This document shows positions 16,632-23,935 of a stretch of 64,000 nucleotides of DNA, in pieces. The translations under genes were made by a program, and so were the position numbers. The DNA is from an uncultured Desulfovibrio sp. GTDB lineage: Bacteria > Desulfobacterota > Desulfovibrionia > Desulfovibrionales > Desulfovibrionaceae. The stretch covers positions 338,834-402,833 of the forward strand of contig CAJXYU010000004.1 of assembly GCA_913063155.1 (NCBI GenBank), written 5' to 3'. Numbering within the stretch: position 1 is the stretch's first letter; every line of letters begins with the position of its first letter. The notes below the pieces were generated by a model. It was not told where the DNA came from and did no database searches. It saw only the letters and a list, made by a program, of their open reading frames with translations.

Positions 16632-17099
16632 ATGAAACTTGAACTCGACACCAAGGAAAAAGGGTTCTACGGCATCATGCTGGTTGGCGGCATGGCCAGC
16701 CTCATCGAGGGGACCCTGGCCCACGGCTTTGCCGTTCACTACATATTTCCGGGAACTGTGTTGAACATTGCTGCGACATTCCTTGGGGGACTCCTGGGGT
16801 TCATCCTCAAGGACATTCTGCGAATCAGCCGGGGATTGAAACCATACTCTCCCATATACAATGACGGCATGGTGCTCGGAGCGTTCATGGGCGCGCTGAT
16901 CGGAACGCTTTTCCAAATCGCCCTGAGCGCGACCGGAGCGAACATCCTGGTGGGCAGCCTCGCGGGCTGTTGCTGTGGAGCAATGGGCGGCGCAATGCTC
17001 GACGAGTACGTCTCCCCCATCCTGCACCTGCTGCAGGAAAACGCTTCAGAGGGAGAACTGTCATTCTTCTCACGGCTTTTCCCCCAAAAATCACAATAG
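16632..17099 (+). CDS. Glycine-rich membrane protein of unknown function
   Basis: No known family is recognised. The 155-residue protein has at least three membrane segments (LVGGMASLIEG, FPGTVLNIAATFLGGLLGFIL, VLGAFMGALIGTLFQIAL) and a glycine/cysteine patch, SLAGCCCGAMGGAM. Small residues every fourth position resemble glycine-zipper helices. The ATG at 16632 is chosen because GGAG lies 6 nt upstream; longer frames start at 16557 and 16620. It is transcribed alone, between the TodX promoter region and a terminator at 17102-17126. The DNA from 16355 to 16631 has no gene and should hold the divergent promoters. Confidence 0.65.
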   Translation: MKLELDTKEKGFYGIMLVGGMASLIEGTLAHGFAVHYIFPGTVLNIAATFLGGLLGFILKDILRISRGLKPYSPIYNDGMVLGAFMGALIGTLFQIALSATGANILVGSLAGCCCGAMGGAMLDEYVSPILHLLQENASEGELSFFSRLFPQKSQ

Positions 17100-17101
17100 A
17101 A

Positions 17102-17126
17102 AAGCCCGCCGAAGCGGGCTTCTTTA
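17102..17126 (+). terminator. Intrinsic terminator
   Basis: AAGCCCGC pairs with GCGGGCTT, followed by TCTTTATT. It ends the glycine-rich membrane protein gene. It also resembles the terminator 3' of the DUF4198 gene near 17914-17943. Confidence 0.8.
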
Positions 17127-17144
17127 TTCCACGAAAAGACATTG

Positions 17145-17262
17145 CTATTTCATTTTCATCAGCAGAACCGCGTCCAGCGCAAATCCAAATGCCTTTGCCA
17201 AGGCCGACGCCGGAGAGCCTTGCCGCTCTTTTACAGACGAATCCAAGCGATACGAGTGATGA
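17145..17262 (-). pseudogene. Decayed 3' end of a second DUF4198-type gene
   Basis: On the minus strand the frame ends FALDAVLLMKMK-stop, close to the tail of the intact DUF4198 gene (LELGAVLWVEMK-stop). Similarity runs on past the stop into the spacer and terminator, about 75 nt in all: both have ATGAAATAGCAA, then a T-rich stretch and a CCCGC/GCGGG hairpin. No DUF4198 body can be found upstream; the frame before it is broken and a 39-residue ORF lies there instead. This looks like the remnant of a tandem duplication. Confidence 0.5.
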
Positions 17263-17288
17263 AAATTGATGGGTAAGGATGGATATAC

Positions 17289-17408
17289 TTATGCTACCAT
17301 CCCCCAGAGCATCTTGAGGTGTTGCCATACGGCAACGGCCCCCAGGTACATGCTGTAAATCGCGAACAAGATCCATGCGCCAATTGCTGTGATCATCATT
17401 CTGCTCAT
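17289..17408 (-). CDS. Small membrane protein (39 residues)
   Basis: ATG at 17408 with GAGGG 7 nt upstream; TAA stop at 17289-17291. The peptide has one hydrophobic helix (ITAIGAWILFAIYSMYLGAVAV) between a positive N-terminus and WQHLKMLWGMVA. It matches no family that I recognise. It lies just upstream (on the minus strand) of the DUF4198 remnant. DUF4198 proteins often accompany nickel or cobalt uptake operons that also contain tiny membrane subunits, so it could be left from such an operon; that is inference. A TATACT-like -10 element lies about 130 nt upstream. Confidence 0.55.
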   Translation of the reverse strand: MSRMMITAIGAWILFAIYSMYLGAVAVWQHLKMLWGMVA

Positions 17409-17835
17409 TCGTCCGCCCTCTCTTTTTCCTCTTTCAAATTTACGACAATAGCTACTCCCCGGGAGGTACATTCGCTTCAGGTGTTGGCGCCGGCGCTCGT
17501 GGTGACCGAATGCAATGGGATGAACAAAAACATGCGTAGGAGTATACAATGAAGCCTTAGCAAAAGCCGTTCCGGTTCGCGCGGCTCCACTCCGACGGCA
17601 AAAAGCTCGACCAGTGTCAGGGAAAACTTCATCCAATATACTCTATATTTGAAGGAAAATTTCAGTCCAAGAGCACAGCCTGCCAACATTTTCGAAGTTG
17701 TCAAAATCTTGCCGCCGAGAGAGAGCTCACAGCCTATCTCCCAGACATTCAGGCATAAGGTCCCGGATCCTCGGAATATGCTCAAGAAAGCCATCAAAAA
17801 AGAAGTCGAAGGACAGTGGACATCTACACCTTCTC
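17409..17835. other. Intergenic region with no supported gene
   Basis: No frame on either strand has both a ribosome-binding site and plausible coding content. On the minus strand a TTTGCT/TATACT-like promoter (near 17540-17560) could serve the 39-residue ORF. A minus-strand frame with an in-frame TGA at 17477-17479 is discussed as a weak selenoprotein candidate. Confidence 0.4.
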
Positions 17836-17896
17836 CCGGAACGGCTCTGTCTGCATGTGACCAGAGCCTTCGTTCCGGAGGAAGAGGCAGTTTTTT
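17836..17896 (+). terminator. Long hairpin with T-run (possible terminator of an unknown small RNA)
   Basis: CCGGAAC-GGCTCTG (17836-17849) pairs with CAGAGCC (17862-17868) and GTTCCGG (17872-17878), with a 3-nt bulge. A run of six T follows at 17891. No plus-strand gene precedes it within 700 bp, so it may end a small RNA or be an old gene's terminator. Confidence 0.45.
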
Positions 17897-17913
17897 CGCA
17901 CGACTTTTTTCTC

Positions 17914-17943
17914 ATAAAAAAAGGCCCGCAACAGCGGGCCTTT
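17914..17943 (-). terminator. Terminator of the DUF4198 gene
   Basis: AAAGGCCCGC pairs with GCGGGCCTTT around a 4-nt loop. The A-run at 17916-17922 gives a U-tract for minus-strand transcripts. Confidence 0.85.
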
Positions 17944-17964
17944 GAATTTCACAAGAAAACGTTG

Positions 17965-18714
17965 CTATTTCATTTCCACCCACAGGACTGCGCCCAATTC
18001 AAGCTCGCGTCCCTTGTACTCTTCGGCTGCCGTATTCAAGCCGGCAAAGCCCCACCAGCCCTTCCAGGGACAAGCGAAGGTAAACACACCGTTGCCGTCG
18101 GCCATGACCTCCTGGGTGACCATGCGATCGTTCGGGGCATGGCGCTTGCCGTCCTTGTTGTAATACTCCACCTCCACACGGGTGTAGGGAGCGGGCTTAC
18201 CGTCAAGATAGACGATCCCCTGAAAGACATTGCCTGCGTAATTACCGAACGGACGGGTCAGGGGAACGATCTCGGTACGCAGGCCGAGCGGCTGCATCCA
18301 GTCCTCGCCTTCGCCATATGCATCCACGACCACCTTGGTGATGTGCTGGATATAGTTGTTTTCAGCGTCTTCCTTGTAGGGAACCGGAACAAAGGCAAAG
18401 GTGTAAAGGCCGGGAGCCTTGGGCGTGAAGGAGGTCTTCCAGGCCCTGAAGTCCATGACCTTTGTCTCCTTCAGCGTGCCGAGGAGGTCGGTCTTCGTTT
18501 CGTTGTCCTGGACTACAAAAAACTGCTGGGGTTTCTCCAGCACCATCCCCTGTCCTTCCATGGGATGGGAGAATGACAGAACCAAATTGATGTTCCGCTT
18601 TCCCTGGTTCACCTCGTCAGTATCGGGAATCAACATGCCAAAATGGGCAAATGCGCTGGAAGCACAAGCAATAATCAGAACCGCAGCCGCAATGGATATC
18701 ACCAGACGCCTCAT
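17965..18714 (-). CDS. DUF4198 periplasmic protein
   Basis: A 249-residue exported protein: signal peptide (VISIAAAVLIIACASSAFA, residues 4-22) then HFGMLIP, the usual start of mature DUF4198 proteins, with a His at the new N-terminus. The body is rich in beta strands (DFRAWKTSFTPKAPGLYTFAF, EVEYYNKDGK). Members are linked to nickel or cobalt uptake; the N-terminal His is thought to help bind metal. The ATG at 18714 has GGAGG 6 nt upstream. The promoter region carries an inverted repeat (18776-18790), so a metal regulator is plausible. Confidence 0.85.
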   Translation of the reverse strand: MRRLVISIAAAVLIIACASSAFAHFGMLIPDTDEVNQGKRNINLVLSFSHPMEGQGMVLEKPQQFFVVQDNETKTDLLGTLKETKVMDFRAWKTSFTPKAPGLYTFAFVPVPYKEDAENNYIQHITKVVVDAYGEGEDWMQPLGLRTEIVPLTRPFGNYAGNVFQGIVYLDGKPAPYTRVEVEYYNKDGKRHAPNDRMVTQEVMADGNGVFTFACPWKGWWGFAGLNTAAEEYKGRELELGAVLWVEMK

Positions 18715-18775
18715 ACGTTTCCTCCAATACAAGTCGAAATTTGAATATTATTTTCTACCGCATCACAATGGATGG

Positions 18776-18790
18776 ATATGAATATCATAT
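18776..18790. promoter_or_regulatory. Inverted repeat in the DUF4198 promoter
   Basis: ATATGA-N3-TCATAT (read on the minus strand), 62 nt upstream of the DUF4198 start. On the minus strand a TTGACG element lies just upstream with the repeat at the -10 position, a usual place for a repressor. The regulator is unknown. Confidence 0.45.
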
Positions 18791-18851
18791 TAGTAACACA
18801 CGTCAAGCGTTACTTGAAAAATGGAGTAGCATCAGCTCGGTAATACAGACG

Positions 18852-19778
18852 TTAATTATCGAGTTTACGCCAAAGACCGGCCAAGGAAACACCGAATACA
18901 TTGTGCCAAAGACTGAAGAGCGCACCGGGCAAGGCGGAAGCTGCGCCGAAATATTTGGCAGCCAACGCCACCCCGAGCCCGGAGTTCTGCATGCCGACTT
19001 CAATGGCCAAGGTTCTGGAGTCTCGTTCGGAACATCCGAATACTCGCCCGGCCCCGTAACCGATGGCCAACCCCAGGCAGTTGTGCAGTGCGACAGCACA
19101 GAAAATGAGCACAGGAAACGCAAGCAGCGTCTTCTGATTCAAACCTATGATGCAGGCGATGAGCAGCGCTATGACCGTTATGGACACGGACGGAAGCAAG
19201 GGCAAAACCGGTTCGAGTCGTTTGCGGAAAAGCCTGCGGAAAATAAGACCGTCGACAAGGGGAAAAATAACGATCCAAAAGACGGATGTGACCATGCCGC
19301 CGAAATCTATGGCGACTTGCTTTTCAAGAATGAAATAGATGATCGAAGGCGTTAAAAGAGGCGCCAGGGCCGTGGAAGCCAGGGTCATTGTTACAGACAA
19401 TGGCACATTGGCCCGGGCCAAATAGGCAATGACGTTTGAGGCCGTCCCTCCGGGACAGGCTCCGATCACGACCATCCCGATAACCGCCTCGGCCGGAAGT
19501 CCGAAAACATGTGCAAGAAGTACCGCCAGGACAGGCATGACGGTGAACTGCAGGGCCATTCCCAACCCCACAAGCCTCCAGCTGCGGAAGATCTTGCGGA
19601 AATCCTCAAAATCGAGAGTCAGCCCCATGCCGAACATGATGATGCCCAGCGCCAGCGGAATATGCGGCTTGATCCAGGTGAAGAGGAATGGTTGCCAGAG
19701 TGCGATGCCGGTGAGCACAATGGCGATGAGAACAAAGTGCCTTTCGAGGAAACGAGGGATGGCAAGGAGCCAGGACAT
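18852..19778 (-). CDS. Bile acid:sodium symporter (BASS) family transporter
   Basis: A 308-residue inner-membrane protein with about ten hydrophobic helices. Family motifs are LGIIMFGMGLTLDFEDF (residues 42-58), GACPGGTASNVIAYLA near residue 105 and EVGMQNSGLGVALA near residue 262. Members move organic anions with Na+, for example pantoate, keto acids or bile acids; the substrate here is not known. The ATG at 19778 has GGAGG 6 nt upstream; the longer frame to 19853 overlaps the SRP RNA terminator and is rejected. Confidence 0.9.
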   Translation of the reverse strand: MSWLLAIPRFLERHFVLIAIVLTGIALWQPFLFTWIKPHIPLALGIIMFGMGLTLDFEDFRKIFRSWRLVGLGMALQFTVMPVLAVLLAHVFGLPAEAVIGMVVIGACPGGTASNVIAYLARANVPLSVTMTLASTALAPLLTPSIIYFILEKQVAIDFGGMVTSVFWIVIFPLVDGLIFRRLFRKRLEPVLPLLPSVSITVIALLIACIIGLNQKTLLAFPVLIFCAVALHNCLGLAIGYGAGRVFGCSERDSRTLAIEVGMQNSGLGVALAAKYFGAASALPGALFSLWHNVFGVSLAGLWRKLDN

Positions 19779-19803
19779 GGCGGACCTCCAACGGAGTTTA
19801 CAT

Positions 19804-19834
19804 AAAAAAACAGGGACGCTCCGAAGAGCGCCCC
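19804..19834 (-). terminator. Terminator of the SRP RNA gene
   Basis: On the minus strand GGGGCGCTC-TTCG-GAGCGTCCC is followed by TG and seven T. It sits directly downstream of the SRP RNA closing stem. Confidence 0.9.
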
Positions 19835-19837
19835 TAT

Positions 19838-19928
19838 GAGGGAAGCCAGACACCCGATAGCAACCACTACCGCTGCTCCCTTTCGGGCCTGACGGGGTTC
19901 GCGGCGATACCGCCGTCCGGCTTCCCTC
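19838..19928 (-). ncRNA. ffs: Signal recognition particle RNA (4.5S-like)
   Basis: The minus strand contains the conserved domain IV, GTCAGGCCCGAAAGGGAGCAGC, in two parts: GTCAGG...CCGAAAGG and GGAGCAGC. The ends pair perfectly (GAGGGAAGCC with GGCTTCCCTC), closing a 91-nt rod. This is the short bacterial form without an Alu domain. It works with Ffh and FtsY to target membrane proteins. A strong terminator follows. Confidence 0.92.
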
Positions 19929-19985
19929 TGCCTTTCAGCTTCGTAAAGCGGAAAGACTGTCTATCGCAGTGACATGTTACAGTCA

Positions 19986-20014
19986 AGAAAAAGGGCCTGC
20001 ACTTCTGCAAGCCC
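19986..20014 (-). terminator. Terminator of tRNA-Ser
   Basis: On the minus strand GGGCTTGCA-GAAG-TGCAGGCCC forms a 9-bp stem with one G-U pair, followed by TTTTTCTT. It lies between the tRNA and the SRP RNA. Confidence 0.85.
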
Positions 20015-20028
20015 ATTATCCTCTCGAA

Positions 20029-20120
20029 TGGCGGAGAGGAGAGGATTTGAACCTCCGGTACGGTTTCCCGCACACACGCTTTCCAGGCGTGCTCCTTCAG
20101 CCGGACTCGGACACCTCTCC
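20029..20120 (-). tRNA. tRNA-Ser (anticodon GGA)
   Basis: A 92-nt class II tRNA on the minus strand. The acceptor stem GGAGAGG pairs with CCTCTCC, discriminator G, and CCA is encoded (20029-20031). The anticodon GGA is at 20082-20084 in loop CTGGAAA. The long variable arm (TGTGCGGGAAACCGTACC) and TTCAAAT T-loop fit tRNA-Ser. It is not tRNA-Sec, which would read UCA. Confidence 0.96.
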
Positions 20121-20209
20121 GCGTCGTGGAGATGTGTATTTAGCGAAACGCTCCATGCTTGGCAAGGAAAAATTCCACTAAAAATACATTTTTTTTCAAT
20201 AACCTGAGA

Positions 20210-21127
20210 TTACACGGGAATGACAAGGCTTCCACGATACTCCTCAAGACTTTCGGCTCCGATTTCCCGAAGCATCTTCGCCATGTCAGCGGCCAATGAA
20301 AAGGCGAAGTCAGGCCGCATGAAGTTCGCAGTGCCCACCTGCACGGCGTGTGCGCCCACCAGAATGAACTCGAGGGCATCCTCCGCCGAGGCTATGCCGC
20401 CGATTCCAACCACCGGGACATCCACCGCCCGGCAGACCTGATGTACGCAACGCAAAGCCACGGGCTTGATGGCCGGGCCGGAAAGCCCCGCCACCACATT
20501 GGCGATGCGCGGCCGGCGGGTGTGGGCGTCCACAGACATGCCGACGAGCGTGTTGATGAGGGAAAGGATGTCCGCCCCGCCGTCCACGGCGGCTCTGGCA
20601 CATACCACGATGTCCGTCACGTTGGGCGAAAGCTTGACCATGACCGGCTTGTCGCCCGCACGCTTCTTGACCGCTTCCGTGACCTTGGCGATCTGACGCG
20701 GATCCTGTCCAAAAGCGGCCCCCCCCTCCTTCACATTGGGGCAGGAGACATTCACCTCCAAAGCCGCGATCTTCTCCTCAGCGGCCAGGATGGCCCCTAA
20801 TTCGGCGAACTCCTCGGCATCGCAGGCATAAAGGTTGGCAACCACAGCCACATCCTTTTTCCTGAGCGCCGGCAGGATGGATCTGACGAAATACTCCACA
20901 CCCGGATTCTGGATACCGATGGCGTTGAGCATGCCGCAGGGAGTCTCGGCAATACGCGGCATGGGATTGCCTTCGCGCGGCTTCAGGGAAAGCCCTTTGA
21001 CGCAAATACCGCCAAGCCTTTCCAGATCGCCGTAGGGCGCAAACTCAAGGCCGTTGCCGAATGTACCGGAGGCGGTCATGACCGGATTCTTCATGTCCAG
21101 TCCGCCGAAAGATACGTTCATATTCAT
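20210..21127 (-). CDS. pyrD: Dihydroorotate dehydrogenase, catalytic subunit (type 1B)
   Basis: FMN enzyme oxidising dihydroorotate to orotate in pyrimidine synthesis. The 305-residue protein has ASGTFGNG (residues 19-26), the active-site cysteine in EVNVSCPN (near residue 130) and the phosphate loops VPVVGIGGI and GAHAVQVGTA. The next gene upstream is pyrK, so this is the NAD-linked, heterotetrameric class. AGGAGG lies 8 nt before the ATG; pyrK ends 13 bp upstream. Confidence 0.95.
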   Translation of the reverse strand: MNMNVSFGGLDMKNPVMTASGTFGNGLEFAPYGDLERLGGICVKGLSLKPREGNPMPRIAETPCGMLNAIGIQNPGVEYFVRSILPALRKKDVAVVANLYACDAEEFAELGAILAAEEKIAALEVNVSCPNVKEGGAAFGQDPRQIAKVTEAVKKRAGDKPVMVKLSPNVTDIVVCARAAVDGGADILSLINTLVGMSVDAHTRRPRIANVVAGLSGPAIKPVALRCVHQVCRAVDVPVVGIGGIASAEDALEFILVGAHAVQVGTANFMRPDFAFSLAADMAKMLREIGAESLEEYRGSLVIPV

Positions 21128-21139
21128 TATACCGCCCTC

Positions 21140-21922
21140 CTACAACTCAATCTTGTCGGCCCAGAACACCGGCCCGTTGGTACACACCTGAGTATGCTTG
21201 CCCTGATCGTTCTTGCAGACGCAGCCGAGACAAGCTCCCACGCCACAAGCCATATGGTTTTCCAGAGAAACCTGCAGGCGCGCGCCGTGCTCCAGAGCAA
21301 ATTTCCTCGCCGTACGCATAAACGGAGTCGGGCCGCAGCACAGGATCAGACCGCCCTCGGCATACTGCTCAACCTGCACCCCTATTTCATCGATGATGCC
21401 CTGAAGGTCCTCAGGAGTTTCCTCGATCATACACTGGCTCTGTACGGATTCGGCCATGGCCTCGATAGGATAGCACTCCAAGGGCATGCGATGGGCAAAA
21501 AAAAGTTTGAGGTTCCCAAGCTGAGGGTGCCGCTTGATGTAGCCGCGGAACGGGGCAAGCCCGATGCCGCCCGCCAGCAAGAGCGTGGGGGTATCGGTTT
21601 CCACGGCAAAACCGTTACCCAAAGGCCCCCACATGGCCACTTCATCCCCCTTATGCAGCTCAGCCAGCCGGGAAGTGCCTCGGCCCACGTTCTGAATAAA
21701 CAGGGTCACAGTGTTCCTGTCGGCGGAAGAAATGGAAAAAGGTCGCCCCCAGAGAATTTCCGGCCCCCAACTTACAGGGCGGATCATGACGAACTGACCG
21801 GGGTTCCAAGCATCCCAATCCGGGTTTTCCAACACCAACTCGAAAAAATCCCCGGGCCTTTTTGATTGACCAACGGGGACAACATCCAATACCTTCACGT
21901 TCCGGCAATCTCTTAACGACAT
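21140..21922 (-). CDS. pyrK: Dihydroorotate dehydrogenase electron transfer subunit
   Basis: The FAD/[2Fe-2S] partner that passes electrons from PyrD to NAD+. The 260-residue protein has an FAD domain (GRPFSISSADR near residue 61), an NAD-binding domain (LLLAGGIGLAPF near residue 114) and the C-terminal cluster CGVGACLGCVCKN...C (from residue 224). The start is set at 21922 where the ferredoxin-reductase fold begins; the open frame continues far upstream but crosses the divergent U32 gene. Only 15 bp separate the two divergent starts. Confidence 0.93.
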   Translation of the reverse strand: MSLRDCRNVKVLDVVPVGQSKRPGDFFELVLENPDWDAWNPGQFVMIRPVSWGPEILWGRPFSISSADRNTVTLFIQNVGRGTSRLAELHKGDEVAMWGPLGNGFAVETDTPTLLLAGGIGLAPFRGYIKRHPQLGNLKLFFAHRMPLECYPIEAMAESVQSQCMIEETPEDLQGIIDEIGVQVEQYAEGGLILCCGPTPFMRTARKFALEHGARLQVSLENHMACGVGACLGCVCKNDQGKHTQVCTNGPVFWADKIEL

Positions 21923-21937
21923 AATACCATCCAGAAT

Positions 21938-23926
21938 ATGAGTAAAAACGAATATACACCTGAAATCATGGCCCCGGCGGGTGACCAGAGTTCCTACCTT
22001 GCCGCAGTCGCTGCGGGTGCGGACGTCGTCTATCTCGGCCTCAAGCACTTTTCCGCCCGCATGCAGGCCAAGAACTTTTCCATCAGCGACCTTTCCGCCC
22101 TGGCAAGCCTCGGCCGCGAACACGGCACCAAGACTTACGTGGCAATGAACACCCTGGTCAAGCCCGACGACGCACAATCCGCAGGGAGGCTCATCCACCG
22201 TCTGGCCGCCACGGTGAAGCCCGAGGCGCTCATCGTCCAGGACCTTGCCATGCTCCAACTGGCACGGCAAGCGGGATTCAAAGGGGAGCTGCATCTTTCC
22301 ACCCTGGCCAACGTCACCCATCCTTCCGGACTCGCCACCGCCAAGGAGCTCGGAGCAAATCGCGTGGTGCTGCCTCGAGAGATGAATCTCGATGAAATCC
22401 GGGAAATGGCCAAGGCCTGCCCCAAAGGTTTGGATCTTGAGGTATTCGTGCACGGCGCCCTGTGCCACTGCGTGTCCGGACGTTGCTACTGGAGCAGCTA
22501 CATGGGGGGCAAAAGCGGTCTCCGCGGCCGTTGCGTGCAACCCTGCCGCCGTCTGTACAAGCAGGGAAAAGACCACGATCCCAAAAGGCTTTTCTCGTGC
22601 ATGGATCTGAGCCTGGACGTACTGACCAAACCGCTGCTGGACATCCCGCAGGTCTCTTCCTGGAAAATCGAAGGCCGCAAGAAAGGCCCCCACTACGTCT
22701 ACTACACGGTCAAGGCCTACAAGACCCTGCGCGACAATCCCAAGGACGCCCAGGCCAAAAAGATGGCCGAAAGCCTGCTGGAACAGGCCCTTGGACGGCC
22801 CACCAGCCATTCCGTATTTCTGCCGCAACGCCCGTTCACGCCTATCAGGCCTCTGGAGGAAACCAGCTCGGGCCAGCTCATCGGTCAGATCAAAAAGGAT
22901 GGCAAGTCATTCTATTTTTCCACCCGCGAGGAGCTCCTGCCCGGCGACCTGATCCGCGTGGGGTATGAGGACCAACCCGGGCACCGCACCCTGAGTATCC
23001 GCAGGCGTATCCCCAAACGGGGACGCTTCGACATTCCCTTCAAGAAAAACCTCAAGGGACCTGCTCCACGCTCCGGCTACAAGGTCTTTCTGGTTGACCG
23101 CCGTGAAAAGGAATTGAGCAAACTCATCAAAGGGTTGGAAAAAGAGCTGGAGAAATTCGAAAAGCCGGCCCCCAAAGAATCGAATTTCGAACCGAAGATG
23201 CCCAAAGGCACGGGTCGGCGCAGTAAGCAGCGTAGCGTACACATGCAGGTCAACCGCACCCTGCCCAAGGGGCGCATCCAGGGCAGTCCGGCCCTGTGGC
23301 TGGAACGATCCTCCCTGCAGGGAGTCTCGCGCCAGACCATCCCCCGCGCCATCTGGTGGCTGCCGCCCGTCATCTGGCCGGGCGAGGACGCCAAGTACCG
23401 CAGGCTGATCAAGGACGCCCAGCGTAACGGAGCGGCCACTTTCGTTCTCAACTCCCCCTGGCAGATCGAATACTTCAAGGACCGCAAAGCCGAACTCATC
23501 GCCGGGCCGTTCTGCAACATAGCCAACCACTTGGCTTTGGCCGCCCTCAAGGGACTGGGCTTTTCCTCGGCCATCATCAGCCCGGAGCTCCCGGCAGAGG
23601 ACGTCTACGCCCTGGCAAAAAAGCCCATCATCCCGCTGGGCATCGTGGTCAAGGGTCTCTGGCCTTTCGGCATTTCCCGAATCCTGGCCGACGAAGTCAA
23701 GGAGGAAACGCCCATCAAAAGCCCCATGCATGAAGTGGCCTGGGTCAGGAAGCACGGACAGAATTACTGGATCTATCCCGGCTGGGAGATGGACCTGACC
23801 TCCGAGATCAAACACCTGGAAGGGGCCGGAATCAAGACCTTCGTCTACCTTCATGAGCCTTGGCCTCGGACTGTTCCCCGCCCGCGCCGAACAAGCACTT
23901 TCAACTGGAAACTCAAGCTCCTCTAG
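21938..23926 (+). CDS. Peptidase U32 family protein
   Basis: A 662-residue protein of the U32 family, now linked to RNA hydroxylation (TrhP on tRNA, RlhA on 23S rRNA) rather than proteolysis. The first half is the catalytic barrel: MAPAGDQSSYLAAVAAGADVV and VYLGLKHFSAR, then the cysteine cluster CHCVSGRCYWSSYMGGKSGL through CVQPCRR near residues 170-205. These cysteines would hold an Fe-S cluster. The second half is an extra domain of about 300 residues with basic patches. No ribosome-binding site is visible before the ATG, and the start is 15 bp from pyrK. Confidence 0.85.
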   Translation: MSKNEYTPEIMAPAGDQSSYLAAVAAGADVVYLGLKHFSARMQAKNFSISDLSALASLGREHGTKTYVAMNTLVKPDDAQSAGRLIHRLAATVKPEALIVQDLAMLQLARQAGFKGELHLSTLANVTHPSGLATAKELGANRVVLPREMNLDEIREMAKACPKGLDLEVFVHGALCHCVSGRCYWSSYMGGKSGLRGRCVQPCRRLYKQGKDHDPKRLFSCMDLSLDVLTKPLLDIPQVSSWKIEGRKKGPHYVYYTVKAYKTLRDNPKDAQAKKMAESLLEQALGRPTSHSVFLPQRPFTPIRPLEETSSGQLIGQIKKDGKSFYFSTREELLPGDLIRVGYEDQPGHRTLSIRRRIPKRGRFDIPFKKNLKGPAPRSGYKVFLVDRREKELSKLIKGLEKELEKFEKPAPKESNFEPKMPKGTGRRSKQRSVHMQVNRTLPKGRIQGSPALWLERSSLQGVSRQTIPRAIWWLPPVIWPGEDAKYRRLIKDAQRNGAATFVLNSPWQIEYFKDRKAELIAGPFCNIANHLALAALKGLGFSSAIISPELPAEDVYALAKKPIIPLGIVVKGLWPFGISRILADEVKEETPIKSPMHEVAWVRKHGQNYWIYPGWEMDLTSEIKHLEGAGIKTFVYLHEPWPRTVPRPRRTSTFNWKLKLL

Positions 23927-23935
23927 GATTCGCGT

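Noticed and set aside
20029..20120. Possible tRNA-Sec (selC) near SRP RNA, considered because of its length
   Set aside because: Anticodon is GGA and the arms fit tRNA-Ser; tRNA-Sec needs UCA.
21923..22828. Long N-terminal extension of pyrK
   Set aside because: It is antisense to the U32 gene and unlike any PyrK; the ferredoxin-reductase fold starts at 21922.
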